Positions 1-7,611 of a DNA stretch of 23,594 bases are shown here, in pieces. The stretch is taken from contig QMPG01000011.1 of NCBI GenBank assembly GCA_003648455.1, positions 1 to 23,594 on the forward strand, written 5' to 3'. The translations under genes and the position numbers were made by a program. The notes beneath the pieces were generated by a model. The model saw only the letters and a list, made by a program, of their open reading frames with translations, was not told the DNA's origin and did no database searches. The stretch comes from Bacteroidota bacterium. GTDB lineage: Bacteria; Bacteroidota; Bacteroidia; Bacteroidales; B39-G9. Each line of letters starts with the position of its first letter. Positions within the stretch are counted from its first letter, which is position 1.

Positions 1-1
1 T

Positions 2-247
2 AAATCTATCAAAGTTTCATATGGAAAAAACAGAGTATATAAACCCCTTATTTTTTTTATGGATAAAATGTACAAATTGGAAGAGCTAAATGAAAACTTT
101 AGCGTTAATGGAATTATGCTAAAAAATGTATATTATTTTACTTCACTTGATAGTGTTCCGGTAAGCGAGATTTATTATAATCATAAATTAGGAATAGTGA
201 AATATAAGTATGAAAATAAAAATTATGAATTATTAATTAATAACTAA
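2..247 (+). CDS. C-terminal end of an unidentified protein (partial at left edge)
   Basis: The reading frame is open from base 2 to the TAA at 245-247, with no stop before the ATG at 59, so this is most likely the last 81 codons of a gene that begins outside the window, not a 62-residue protein starting at 59. The visible part is hydrophilic, rich in Tyr, Lys and Asn, and has no membrane segment. It ends with the beta-strand-like run HKLGIVKYKYENKNYELLIN, a pattern resembling the last strands of secreted or lipoprotein-like Bacteroidota proteins, but I do not recognise the family. No hairpin terminator is visible directly after its stop. An independent start at 59 or 68 cannot be excluded, since T-rich sequence precedes it. 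Confidence 0.6.
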   Translation, partial: KSIKVSYGKNRVYKPLIFFMDKMYKLEELNENFSVNGIMLKNVYYFTSLDSVPVSEIYYNHKLGIVKYKYENKNYELLINN

Positions 248-401
248 AAAATTCATTCCAAAAAAACTCAAAGTGTTGGCGTATACAACTATGATATATA
301 TTTTCCGTTGTAAAAATCTCAATTAGCTTCTCAAAAAAATATAATAATAACAAAACACTCTAAAATTTACAGCCATTTTCCACACTTTTCACATCCTTTA
401 T

Positions 402-432
402 TTTGATTATTAAACTTTTATACATATATTTG
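402..432 (+). promoter_or_regulatory. Promoter of the rimP-nusA-infB operon
   Basis: A TTTG at 402-405 and a TATATTTG at 425-432 are separated by 19 bases, which matches the Bacteroidota housekeeping sigma pattern TTTG-N19-TAnnTTTG exactly. Transcription would start near 439-440, giving a leader of about 57 bases before the rimP ATG. Confidence 0.75.
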
Positions 433-454
433 CAAAAAATTATAGAGGAGTTGG

Positions 455-480
455 ATAGGGGACAAAGTCCCCTATTTTAT
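455..480 (+). promoter_or_regulatory. Leader hairpin / putative attenuator upstream of rimP
   Basis: ATAGGGGAC (455-463) and GTCCCCTAT (467-475) form a perfect 9-bp stem around an AAA loop, followed by TTTTAT. It lies in the predicted 5' leader, about 15 bases after the inferred transcription start and 21 bases before the rimP ATG. A stable GC stem with a U-rich tail in a leader is the shape of a terminator or attenuator. Attenuator-like leaders in front of rimP operons have been proposed from comparative work in other bacteria. What would control this one is not visible; NusA, encoded downstream, is a natural candidate but that is inference. Confidence 0.6.
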
Positions 481-496
481 TAACTAAACTTACAGG

Positions 497-955
497 ATGA
501 TAACAAAAGAGCAAATATTAGCATTAATTAAAGATAAAACTAAAGAAGAAAATATAGTTATTGTTGATATAGAAATAAAACCAACTAACAAAATCTTTGT
601 TTACATCGACAGTGAAAAAAATGTAACTATTGACGATTGTGTAAAGATAAGTCGTGCAATAGAATTTAATTTAGACAGAGACCTTGAAGATTTTAGTTTG
701 GAAGTATCAACCCCTGGTTTAGACCAAGCATTTAAAGTTCCTTTGCAATATGAAAAGAACATTAACAAAATGGTTGAAGTCCTCACAACAGAAGGAGAAA
801 AGCACACAGGCAAATTGCTTTCATTCAACAATAACAAAATTGAACTAGAAATAGAAAAGAAAATAAAAATTAATAACAAAAAACAAACAGTGATAGAAAA
901 GCTAGAGTTTGATTTAGAAAAAATAAAATCGACAAAAGCAATAATCACTTTTTAA
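497..955 (+). CDS. rimP: Ribosome maturation factor RimP
   Basis: This 152-residue cytoplasmic protein helps assemble the 30S ribosomal subunit. It is recognised by the family signature STPGLD at residues 71-76, followed by the conserved pattern of an aromatic residue and KN before the second, Sm-like beta-barrel domain (from about residue 85). Upstream, IVDIEIKPTNKIFVYID and the ISRAIEF stretch fit the N-terminal alpha/beta domain. The length matches the family (about 150). It is the first gene of the operon: nusA follows after 15 bases and infB after that, the classic bacterial order. No Shine-Dalgarno is seen, as usual for the phylum. The identification is secure. Confidence 0.95.
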   Translation: MITKEQILALIKDKTKEENIVIVDIEIKPTNKIFVYIDSEKNVTIDDCVKISRAIEFNLDRDLEDFSLEVSTPGLDQAFKVPLQYEKNINKMVEVLTTEGEKHTGKLLSFNNNKIELEIEKKIKINNKKQTVIEKLEFDLEKIKSTKAIITF

Positions 956-970
956 AAAAGAAATAACAAA

Positions 971-2206
971 ATGGAAAATCTTAACCTAATTGACACATTC
1001 TCGGAATTTAAAGAACTCAAGAACATTGACAGAGCAACAATGATGAGAGTCTTAGAAGATGTATTTAGGAGTATTTTATTAAAAAAATATGAAACCGACG
1101 AAAATTTCGATATTATCATAAATATTGACAAGGGCGATTTTGAAATATGGAGAAACAGAACTGTAGTTGAAGATGATAAAATTGAAGATAAAAATCTACA
1201 AATAACACTCACAGAAGCAAAAAAAATTGACGAAGATTATGAAGTGGGTGAAGAAGTAACCGATGAGGTTAAGCTTGTTGATTTTGGAAGAAGAACAATT
1301 TTATCGATACGACAAAACTTAACAGCACGCATCCTTGAACTTGAGAAAGACAATATTTACTCAAAATATAAAGACAAAATCGGCGATTTAATTAACGGTG
1401 AAGTATATCAGGTTTGGAAAAAAGAAATTTATGTTCTCGACGATGAAGGCAACGAGCTAATATTGCCAAAATCAGAGCAAATACCTTCAGATTATTTCAG
1501 AAAAGGAGAAAATACTAAAGCTGTTGTTGTGAAAGTTGAAATGAGAAACAACAATCCAATAATTATTTTATCTCGCACCTCTCCTGTTTTTCTCGAAAGA
1601 TTATTTGAATTAGAAGTTCCTGAAATATTCGACGGATTAATCACAATAAAAAACATTAAAAGAATTCCCGGCGAAAGAGCTAAAGTTGCGGTAGAATCTT
1701 ACGACGACAGAATTGACCCTGTTGGAGCTTGTGTTGGGATTAAAGGTTCTCGTATTCATGGAATCGTTAGAGAACTTAGAAATGAAAACATTGATGTTAT
1801 TAACTACACAAATAATACTCAACTTTATATTCAACGCGCATTAAGTCCTGCAAAAGTAAACGCAATAAAACTTAACGAAGAAAATCTTAAAGCTGAAGTA
1901 TATTTAGACCCTGACCAAGTATCAATGGCTATTGGTAAAGGTGGCTCAAACATAAAATTAGCAAGTCAACTAACAGGCTACGAAATTGAAGTTTATCGCG
2001 ACATAAAAGAAGACGACGAAGATGTTGATTTAGATGAATTTGGAGATGAAATTGAAGGCTGGGTTATTGATGAACTAAAAGCTATTGGCTGCGACACAGC
2101 TAAAAGTGTTATCAGTTTAACTGCTCAGGATTTAATAACTCGTACAGATCTTGAAGAAGAAACAATAAATGAAGTTATTCGAATTTTAAAAGCTGAATTT
2201 GAATAA
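971..2206 (+). CDS. nusA: Transcription termination/antitermination factor NusA
   Basis: NusA binds RNA polymerase and nascent RNA and modulates pausing, termination and antitermination. The 411 residues contain the N-terminal RNA-polymerase-binding domain (about 1-135), an S1 domain (about 138-205, beginning GDLINGEVYQVWKKEIYV), then KH1 with its GIKG loop at 256-259 and KH2 with GKGG at 322-325. After KH2 there is only a short acidic linker and one helix-hairpin-helix-like unit ending at the C terminus, so it lacks the paired acidic repeats of the 495-residue E. coli protein; this shorter form is common outside Proteobacteria. It is the middle gene of rimP-nusA-infB. In E. coli NusA regulates this operon; whether it acts on the leader hairpin here is untested. 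Confidence 0.96.
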   Translation: MENLNLIDTFSEFKELKNIDRATMMRVLEDVFRSILLKKYETDENFDIIINIDKGDFEIWRNRTVVEDDKIEDKNLQITLTEAKKIDEDYEVGEEVTDEVKLVDFGRRTILSIRQNLTARILELEKDNIYSKYKDKIGDLINGEVYQVWKKEIYVLDDEGNELILPKSEQIPSDYFRKGENTKAVVVKVEMRNNNPIIILSRTSPVFLERLFELEVPEIFDGLITIKNIKRIPGERAKVAVESYDDRIDPVGACVGIKGSRIHGIVRELRNENIDVINYTNNTQLYIQRALSPAKVNAIKLNEENLKAEVYLDPDQVSMAIGKGGSNIKLASQLTGYEIEVYRDIKEDDEDVDLDEFGDEIEGWVIDELKAIGCDTAKSVISLTAQDLITRTDLEEETINEVIRILKAEFE

Positions 2207-2260
2207 TAAATATTAAAGACTAATTTTACAAAAAATAATTATAGCTTTTTAACTTATAGT

Positions 2261-5221
2261 ATGGCACAAGGCAAAAAAAATAAAAGACTAAGTAAGATCG
2301 CACGTGAATTTAATGTTGGAATATCGACAATCGTTGAGTATCTTCATAAAAAAAATGTTAAGATTGAATCTAATCCTAACACAAAAATAGATGAAGATAT
2401 TTTTGAACTTTTGGCAAAAGAATTTCGTTCTGACATTATAGTTAAAAAAGAATCGGAAAGTCTGGATCTTCATAAAACAAGAGAAAAAAAGGAAACTATC
2501 TCTATTGAAGAAGAAGACATCCCTGTTGAAGTTGAAGAAAAAGCAACAGAAAAGGATAATGTAAAAATAGTTGGCAAAATAAATCTTGAAGAGTCTAAAA
2601 AGGAAACTAAAAAAACTTCAGAAACAAAAAAAGAAGTAAAAGAAGAGATAAAGCCTGTTGAGTCAAAGCCTGCAGAGACAAAACCAAAAGAGGTGAAAAA
2701 AGAAGAAAAACCAAAAGAAGAAAGCAAGCCAGCGTCTAAGCCAAAGCCAAAAGAAGAGCCATCTACAAAACAAGAAGAAGAAGAAGAAGAAAAGCCCATA
2801 AAAGCTGAAAAAGAAAAAAAATCAGAAAAGGAAAAAGAAACAACAGACGATAGTAAAATAAAAGTTGTAGGAAAGATTGATTTAAGTTCAATTAATCAAA
2901 AAACTCGTCCTGCAAAAAAAACAAAAAAAGAAAAAGAAAAAGAGAAAAAACAAAAAAAAGAAGAGGCTAAGAAACAAAAAGAAAGCTATAGAAAAGAAGA
3001 AAGCAAATCAACTGTTGAAAAACCTATTATTGAAACAAAAAAAGATTTAGCAAGCGGAAAATCAGAGGATAAAATATATCAATCAAAAGTTAAAAAATTA
3101 TCCGGACCAACTATAGTCGGGAAAATTGATTTGCCAGCAAAAAAAACAGCTTCTGAAAAATCTATTGAAGAAAAAAATCAACAAAAGAAGAAAAAAAGGA
3201 AAAGAATAAGAAAAGACAAAGTAAACTTGTCTCAACAATCTGATAAATCTAAAAAAGACCACGGGAAAAAACAATTCAAAAAAAGAAGACCGGTAATAAA
3301 AAAAGAAATTAGCGAAGAAGAAGTTCAACAACAAATTAAAGAAACTCTTGCAAGATTAACGTCAAAAACGAAATCAAAAGGAGCAAAACACCGAAGAGAA
3401 AAAAGAGATGCAATTAGTCAAAAAGCGTTATTAAGAACTGAAGAAAAATTAAAACAAAAAAATATTTTAAAAGTTACCGAGTTCGTTTCTGTTAACGAAT
3501 TAGCAAATATGATGAATACCCCTGTTAATGAGGTTATCCAAACATGTATGAATTTAGGCTTATTTGTATCAATCAATCAACGATTAGACGCAGAGACTAT
3601 GGAGTTGGTAGCAGATGAATTCAATTACAAAGTAAATTTTGTTAGTGCAGATGTTGTAAATGCAATAAACGAAGACGAAGCAGAAGTCGATGATGAAAAG
3701 AATTTATTACCTCGACCTCCAATTGTTACGGTTATGGGTCATGTAGATCATGGAAAAACTTCATTACTGGATTATATCCGTCATGCAAATGTAATTGCCG
3801 GTGAAGCAGGAGGTATAACTCAACATATTGGTGCTTACAATGTACAATTAGAAAACGGGAAAAGAATAACATTCCTTGACACACCAGGACACGAAGCTTT
3901 TACTGCTATGCGTGCACGTGGTGCTCAAATTACAGATATTGCAATTATCATTATTGCTGCCGACGATAATATTATGCCTCAAACAATTGAAGCAATTAAT
4001 CATGCCTCTGCTGCAGGTGTTCCTATTGTTTTTGCAATTAATAAAATAGACAAACCCGGAGCAAGTGCTGAAAAAATTAAAGAACAACTTGCAGCAATGA
4101 ATTATTTGGTTGAAGACTGGGGCGGAAAATATCAATCTCAAGATATCTCAGCAAAAAATGGCGAACATATTGAGGAATTACTCGAAAAAGTTCTATTAGA
4201 AGCAGAGATGCTTGATTTAAAAGCTAATCCAAACAAAAAAGCACAGGGAACAATTATTGAATCATCCTTAGATAAAGGAAAAGGTTATGTTGCAACAGTA
4301 CTTGTAAAATCAGGAACTCTAAAAATTGGAGATATTGTTTTAGCAGGCAGCTACACTGGTAGAATTAAAGCAATGTATAACGAACGAGGCAATAGGATTG
4401 AAGAAGCAGTACCTTCTTCTCCGGCTCTAATTCTTGGATTAAATGGAGCTCCTCAGGCAGGTGACACGTTTAACATTATGAGCTCCGACCACGAAGCTAA
4501 AGAAATTGCTAATAAACGTGAGCAATTGCAACGAGAGCAGAGCTTAAGAACACAAAAACATATCACTCTTGATGAAATTGGAAGACGTATTGCAATTGGA
4601 AACTTCCAGGAACTTAATGTAATTATTAAAGGTGACGTTGACGGTTCTATTGAAGCTTTATCAGATTCTCTGGTTAAACTATCGACCGAAGAAATTCAAA
4701 TAAATGTAATTCACAAAGCTGTTGGACAAATATCAGAATCTGATGTTCTTCTTGCAGCTGCTTCTGAAGCAATTATTATTGGGTTCCAAGTTAGACCTTC
4801 AATGGGAGCTAGAAAATTAGCCGAAAAAGAAGAAATTGAAATTCGTCTTTACTCTATTATCTACGATGCAATTAATGAGCTGAAAGATGCTATGGAAGGC
4901 ATGCTTGCTCCTGAAATTAAAGAAGAGATTGTTGGTACCGCTGAAATTAGAGAAACCTTTAGAATAACTAAAGTTGGTACTATCGCAGGATGTATAGTTA
5001 AAGAAGGAAAAATCAATCGTAACTCAAAAATTAGAGTTATTAGAGATGGTATAGTTATTTATACCGGTGAACTCGGTTCTCTTAAACGATTTAAAGACGA
5101 TGTTAAAGAAGTAGCATCAGGCTACGAATGTGGTCTTAATATTGAGAAATTTAACGATATTAAAGTTTCCGATATTATTGAAGCATATGAAGAAAGAGAA
5201 GTAAAACGTACTCTTAAATAA
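2261..5221 (+). CDS. infB: Translation initiation factor IF-2
   Basis: This GTPase places initiator fMet-tRNA on the ribosome and promotes subunit joining. The G domain shows G1 GHVDHGKTS (residues 493-501), G3 DTPGH (540-544) and G4 NKID (594-597). C-terminal domains II, III and the fMet-tRNA-binding domain follow to residue 986. An IF2_N helical domain lies at about 5-55 and a second one at about 403-465. Between them is a Lys/Glu-rich, probably disordered linker of roughly 330 residues that makes the protein long for the family. The linker carries three spaced copies of a VGKI(D/N)L motif. The gene begins 54 bases after nusA and is the last of the operon, ending 19 bases before a strong terminator. 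Confidence 0.97.
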   Translation: MAQGKKNKRLSKIAREFNVGISTIVEYLHKKNVKIESNPNTKIDEDIFELLAKEFRSDIIVKKESESLDLHKTREKKETISIEEEDIPVEVEEKATEKDNVKIVGKINLEESKKETKKTSETKKEVKEEIKPVESKPAETKPKEVKKEEKPKEESKPASKPKPKEEPSTKQEEEEEEKPIKAEKEKKSEKEKETTDDSKIKVVGKIDLSSINQKTRPAKKTKKEKEKEKKQKKEEAKKQKESYRKEESKSTVEKPIIETKKDLASGKSEDKIYQSKVKKLSGPTIVGKIDLPAKKTASEKSIEEKNQQKKKKRKRIRKDKVNLSQQSDKSKKDHGKKQFKKRRPVIKKEISEEEVQQQIKETLARLTSKTKSKGAKHRREKRDAISQKALLRTEEKLKQKNILKVTEFVSVNELANMMNTPVNEVIQTCMNLGLFVSINQRLDAETMELVADEFNYKVNFVSADVVNAINEDEAEVDDEKNLLPRPPIVTVMGHVDHGKTSLLDYIRHANVIAGEAGGITQHIGAYNVQLENGKRITFLDTPGHEAFTAMRARGAQITDIAIIIIAADDNIMPQTIEAINHASAAGVPIVFAINKIDKPGASAEKIKEQLAAMNYLVEDWGGKYQSQDISAKNGEHIEELLEKVLLEAEMLDLKANPNKKAQGTIIESSLDKGKGYVATVLVKSGTLKIGDIVLAGSYTGRIKAMYNERGNRIEEAVPSSPALILGLNGAPQAGDTFNIMSSDHEAKEIANKREQLQREQSLRTQKHITLDEIGRRIAIGNFQELNVIIKGDVDGSIEALSDSLVKLSTEEIQINVIHKAVGQISESDVLLAAASEAIIIGFQVRPSMGARKLAEKEEIEIRLYSIIYDAINELKDAMEGMLAPEIKEEIVGTAEIRETFRITKVGTIAGCIVKEGKINRNSKIRVIRDGIVIYTGELGSLKRFKDDVKEVASGYECGLNIEKFNDIKVSDIIEAYEEREVKRTLK

Positions 5222-5239
5222 AATAATATTACATATATG

Positions 5240-5270
5240 AGCCTTGTTAGAATTAGCAAGGCTTTTTTTT
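5240..5270 (+). terminator. Intrinsic terminator of rimP-nusA-infB
   Basis: AGCCTTG (5240-5246) and CAAGGCT (5257-5263) form a 7-bp GC-containing stem with a 10-base loop, followed directly by eight T residues (5263-5270). It lies 19 bases after the infB stop. It also overlaps the first codons of the longest possible ispD frame (ATG at 5237), which argues for the later ispD start. Confidence 0.88.
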
Positions 5271-5308
5271 ACCTGTTTGGGAAATATAATATTCTAAAAA
5301 CAGATTAT

Positions 5309-6016
5309 ATGAATAAAAATATTGCAATAATATTAGCCGGTGGTTCAGGATTACGTCTAGAATCAAAACTACCAAAGCAATTTATTGAAGTAGCCGGTAA
5401 AACATTAATAGAATACACAATAAACACTTTTCAAAAAGCTAATTCTATTGACGAAATTGCAATTGTTATTAATACAGATTATTTTTCAGAAATAAAAACA
5501 ATTATTACAAATAATAATTTCTCAAAAGTAAAAAAAATACTAGCCGGAGGCAAAGATAGAAACGGCTCAAGTCTTTCTGCCATTAATGCCTATAAAACAG
5601 AAGAAAACCATGATAACATCAACTTAATTTTTCATGATGCTGTAAGACCTTTAGTTAGTAATAATATTATTGAAAATGTTGTTAATGCACTAAAAGAATA
5701 TAACTCTGTTGATGTTGCCGTTCCTGCAACAGACACAATTATGGAAATTGACAAAAACGGTTTTATTAAAAAAATTCCGAATAGAAAATATCTGAAAATC
5801 AGTCAAACACCACAAGCTTTTAAGTTAAGCACAATAAAAAAAGCTTATGAGATTGCTTTACAAGACCCAAATTTTATGACAACAGACGATTGCAGTGTCG
5901 TATTGAAGTACCTGAAAGATGAAAAAATATTTATAGTTAACGGCTCTGAAGAAAATATTAAAATTACTTATAAATCAGATTTGTTGTTGTTTGAGGAATT
6001 GCTTAAACAACAATAA
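5309..6016 (+). CDS. ispD: 2-C-methyl-D-erythritol 4-phosphate cytidylyltransferase
   Basis: IspD transfers CMP from CTP to MEP in the non-mevalonate isoprenoid pathway. The protein begins MNKNIAIILAGGSGLRL, and this contains the nucleotide-binding LAGGSGxR followed by LPKQF, typical of the family. Further motifs are FHDAVRPLVS, VAVPATDTIMEI, the QTPQAFKL stretch and TTDDCSVVLKY. From the ATG at 5309 the length is 235 residues, normal for IspD. An in-frame ATG at 5237 would add 24 residues, but those codons are the upstream operon's terminator, so I reject it. The gene converges on the flippase gene with one base between their stops. Confidence 0.93.
   Translation: MNKNIAIILAGGSGLRLESKLPKQFIEVAGKTLIEYTINTFQKANSIDEIAIVINTDYFSEIKTIITNNNFSKVKKILAGGKDRNGSSLSAINAYKTEENHDNINLIFHDAVRPLVSNNIIENVVNALKEYNSVDVAVPATDTIMEIDKNGFIKKIPNRKYLKISQTPQAFKLSTIKKAYEIALQDPNFMTTDDCSVVLKYLKDEKIFIVNGSEENIKITYKSDLLLFEELLKQQ
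5984..6013. terminator. Candidate terminator at the convergent ispD/flippase ends
   Basis: TTGTTGTTT (5984-5992) and AAACAACAA (6005-6013) form a perfect 9-bp stem with a 12-base loop inside the last codons of ispD. A T-rich tract follows on the plus strand. The stem has only two or three G-C pairs, so termination strength is doubtful, but the flippase gene ends 5 bases away and there is no other place for a terminator. Confidence 0.35.
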
Positions 6017-6017
6017 T

Positions 6018-7502
6018 TTATTCTTTCTTTAAAATAAATCTCAAAAACTTTTCTACTGTTTGATTAATTTCATCTGACACTTTTGTAAAATATATTAAGA
6101 AGAAAAAGATTATTGTAATAAAAGCACTTCTCACAATAATATCGAAATAAAAGTTACTCATTTCAGGAATTAATAAACTTAATAAATAACTACCTGCCGA
6201 AATCAAAACAATTAATAAATGTTTATAATTATAAGGTTGCATTTTATATTTTTTAACTAAGAATATATACTTAGAAAAAAGAAATAAAAAGTTAGATATT
6301 AAAGAAGCCAAAGCTGCTCCAACAATTCCAAATATTGGAATAAAAATTAAATTTGAAACAACCACCAATACAAGAAAAGCCACTAATAAATATGTCAAAA
6401 TTCTGTAGTCTCTCGAAGTTGAAATAATTGAACCACTTACCCCTGACGACATATCAAATAAATTTAATAAGCCAATAAACAAAATCACATATTTACCTGA
6501 CTGATAGTCTGATGGCAAAAATTGAAAAACATTATTAATATTTGCCCAAATACCAATGAAAAGTAACGACCCAATAATTAATTGATTAATTGTGCTTTTA
6601 AAATAAATCTGATTAATTGTTTTTACATCCTTTTCTTTCCATGCATCGGCAATAATTGCAGATGACACTTTACGTAATGAACGAGCAGGAATTATTATTA
6701 ATGTACCAAAAAAGAATGTGATTGAATAAATACCTGTTGCACTAAGGTCTATCATTGAATTTATCATATACCTATCAATATTTACTATTGCCATTGCACT
6801 AAACCCTGTCAGCAAACCAAAAAAAGCAACACTAATCATCATCTTCTTCAATTCAGGAGTAATAAAAGACAAGTTGGGTTTTAAATTAAACTGCTTTCTC
6901 TTCAAAAGTAAAACGGTAATAAAAAAAGCCGGAGAACTATAAACTAATACGTATAACAATACGTATTTATCAAAATCAATAATATTAAAAGCAAAAAACA
7001 GTATTATAACAAAATTCAATATTCGGCAAACAAAATCTCTCAAAAATGTACCAAAAACAGCATCATACAAAACTTTGTTATAATTATCTAAAACATTAAA
7101 AATAAGGGTGAAAAAAGTTAAAGGGATTATATAATATATATATTTAACAAAAAGAGGCGATTTATTTACATTTTGCTCAATAATATAAGGGGTAAAAATA
7201 AAAAACGCTAACAAAGCCAAGCAAAAACCTATTAATGTCACTATTAAAGCAATGAATAAATAACCATTATTATTGTTTTTATCGTTTCTAAAATAAGGGA
7301 AAAGTCGAGTAGTAACACTATTAACACCAAGTCCTGCAAATTGAATCAAGATTATTGATATTGCAAGTAATAAATTAGTTAATCCAACCTGATTTGTTAA
7401 AAATATTTTGGGTATAAGTAAGCCGACATTAACAAACCCAATAAATGCCCCAATGTATGAATATATACTACCCTTAATTGTTTGTCTCTGAATTATCCCC
7501 AA
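6018..7502 (-). CDS. Polysaccharide/oligosaccharide flippase (MOP superfamily, Wzx-like)
   Basis: This 494-residue integral membrane protein probably flips lipid-linked saccharides across the inner membrane. It is almost wholly hydrophobic with about 14 predicted membrane segments. The opening MGIIQRQTIKGSIYSYIGAF, followed by a loop containing RLFPYFRN, is the pattern I associate with Bacteroidota oligosaccharide flippases. The start is a TTG (minus strand 7502-7500); no ATG lies in the open frame upstream and the family N terminus begins here. It faces the YfhO-family gene divergently, suggesting joint involvement in envelope glycan work, though no glycosyltransferases are nearby. The exact substrate cannot be told. 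MurJ is a possible relative, but the peptidoglycan flippase is usually more conserved, so I prefer the Wzx-like reading. Confidence 0.8.
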   Translation of the reverse strand: MGIIQRQTIKGSIYSYIGAFIGFVNVGLLIPKIFLTNQVGLTNLLLAISIILIQFAGLGVNSVTTRLFPYFRNDKNNNNGYLFIALIVTLIGFCLALLAFFIFTPYIIEQNVNKSPLFVKYIYYIIPLTFFTLIFNVLDNYNKVLYDAVFGTFLRDFVCRILNFVIILFFAFNIIDFDKYVLLYVLVYSSPAFFITVLLLKRKQFNLKPNLSFITPELKKMMISVAFFGLLTGFSAMAIVNIDRYMINSMIDLSATGIYSITFFFGTLIIIPARSLRKVSSAIIADAWKEKDVKTINQIYFKSTINQLIIGSLLFIGIWANINNVFQFLPSDYQSGKYVILFIGLLNLFDMSSGVSGSIISTSRDYRILTYLLVAFLVLVVVSNLIFIPIFGIVGAALASLISNFLFLFSKYIFLVKKYKMQPYNYKHLLIVLISAGSYLLSLLIPEMSNFYFDIIVRSAFITIIFFFLIYFTKVSDEINQTVEKFLRFILKKE

Positions 7503-7564
7503 TGAAATATATTTTAAAATTAAAATTTTTGAAAAATAATATTCAAATATTGCATAAAAAAAAT

Positions 7565-7572
7565 TAAGTTTG
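7565..7572 (+). promoter_or_regulatory. -7 box for the YfhO-family gene
   Basis: TAAGTTTG matches TAnnTTTG fully and is followed by CAAA as at rimP. It lies 39 bases before the ATG at 7612. No convincing -33 TTTG is found at the usual spacing. An alternative TTG start codon for the gene (7570) falls inside this box. Confidence 0.5.
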
Positions 7573-7611
7573 CAAAAAGCAAAGATAATTTATTTTAAAC
7601 TTATTATAATC

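Noticed and set aside
59..247. A complete 62-residue protein at the left edge
   Set aside because: The frame is open back to base 2 with no stop, so a truncated longer gene is the simpler reading.
601..948. Antisense frame of 115 codons opposite rimP, and similar long frames opposite infB, ftsH and dnaE
   Set aside because: They are mirror frames of well-identified genes with low-complexity Ser/Phe-rich translations and no family resemblance or promoter.
2460..3340. Purine-rich, repeat-like A/G tract that could be a simple-sequence repeat
   Set aside because: It is the Lys/Glu codon composition of the IF-2 linker in an intact frame.
5237..5308. A longer IspD starting at ATG 5237
   Set aside because: These codons are the rimP-nusA-infB terminator stem and T run, and the added 24 residues do not resemble IspD; the normal N terminus begins at 5309.
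7570..7611. A TTG start for the YfhO-family protein, 14 residues upstream
   Set aside because: The TTG lies within the TAAGTTTG -7 box; ATG 7612 gives the usual family N terminus.
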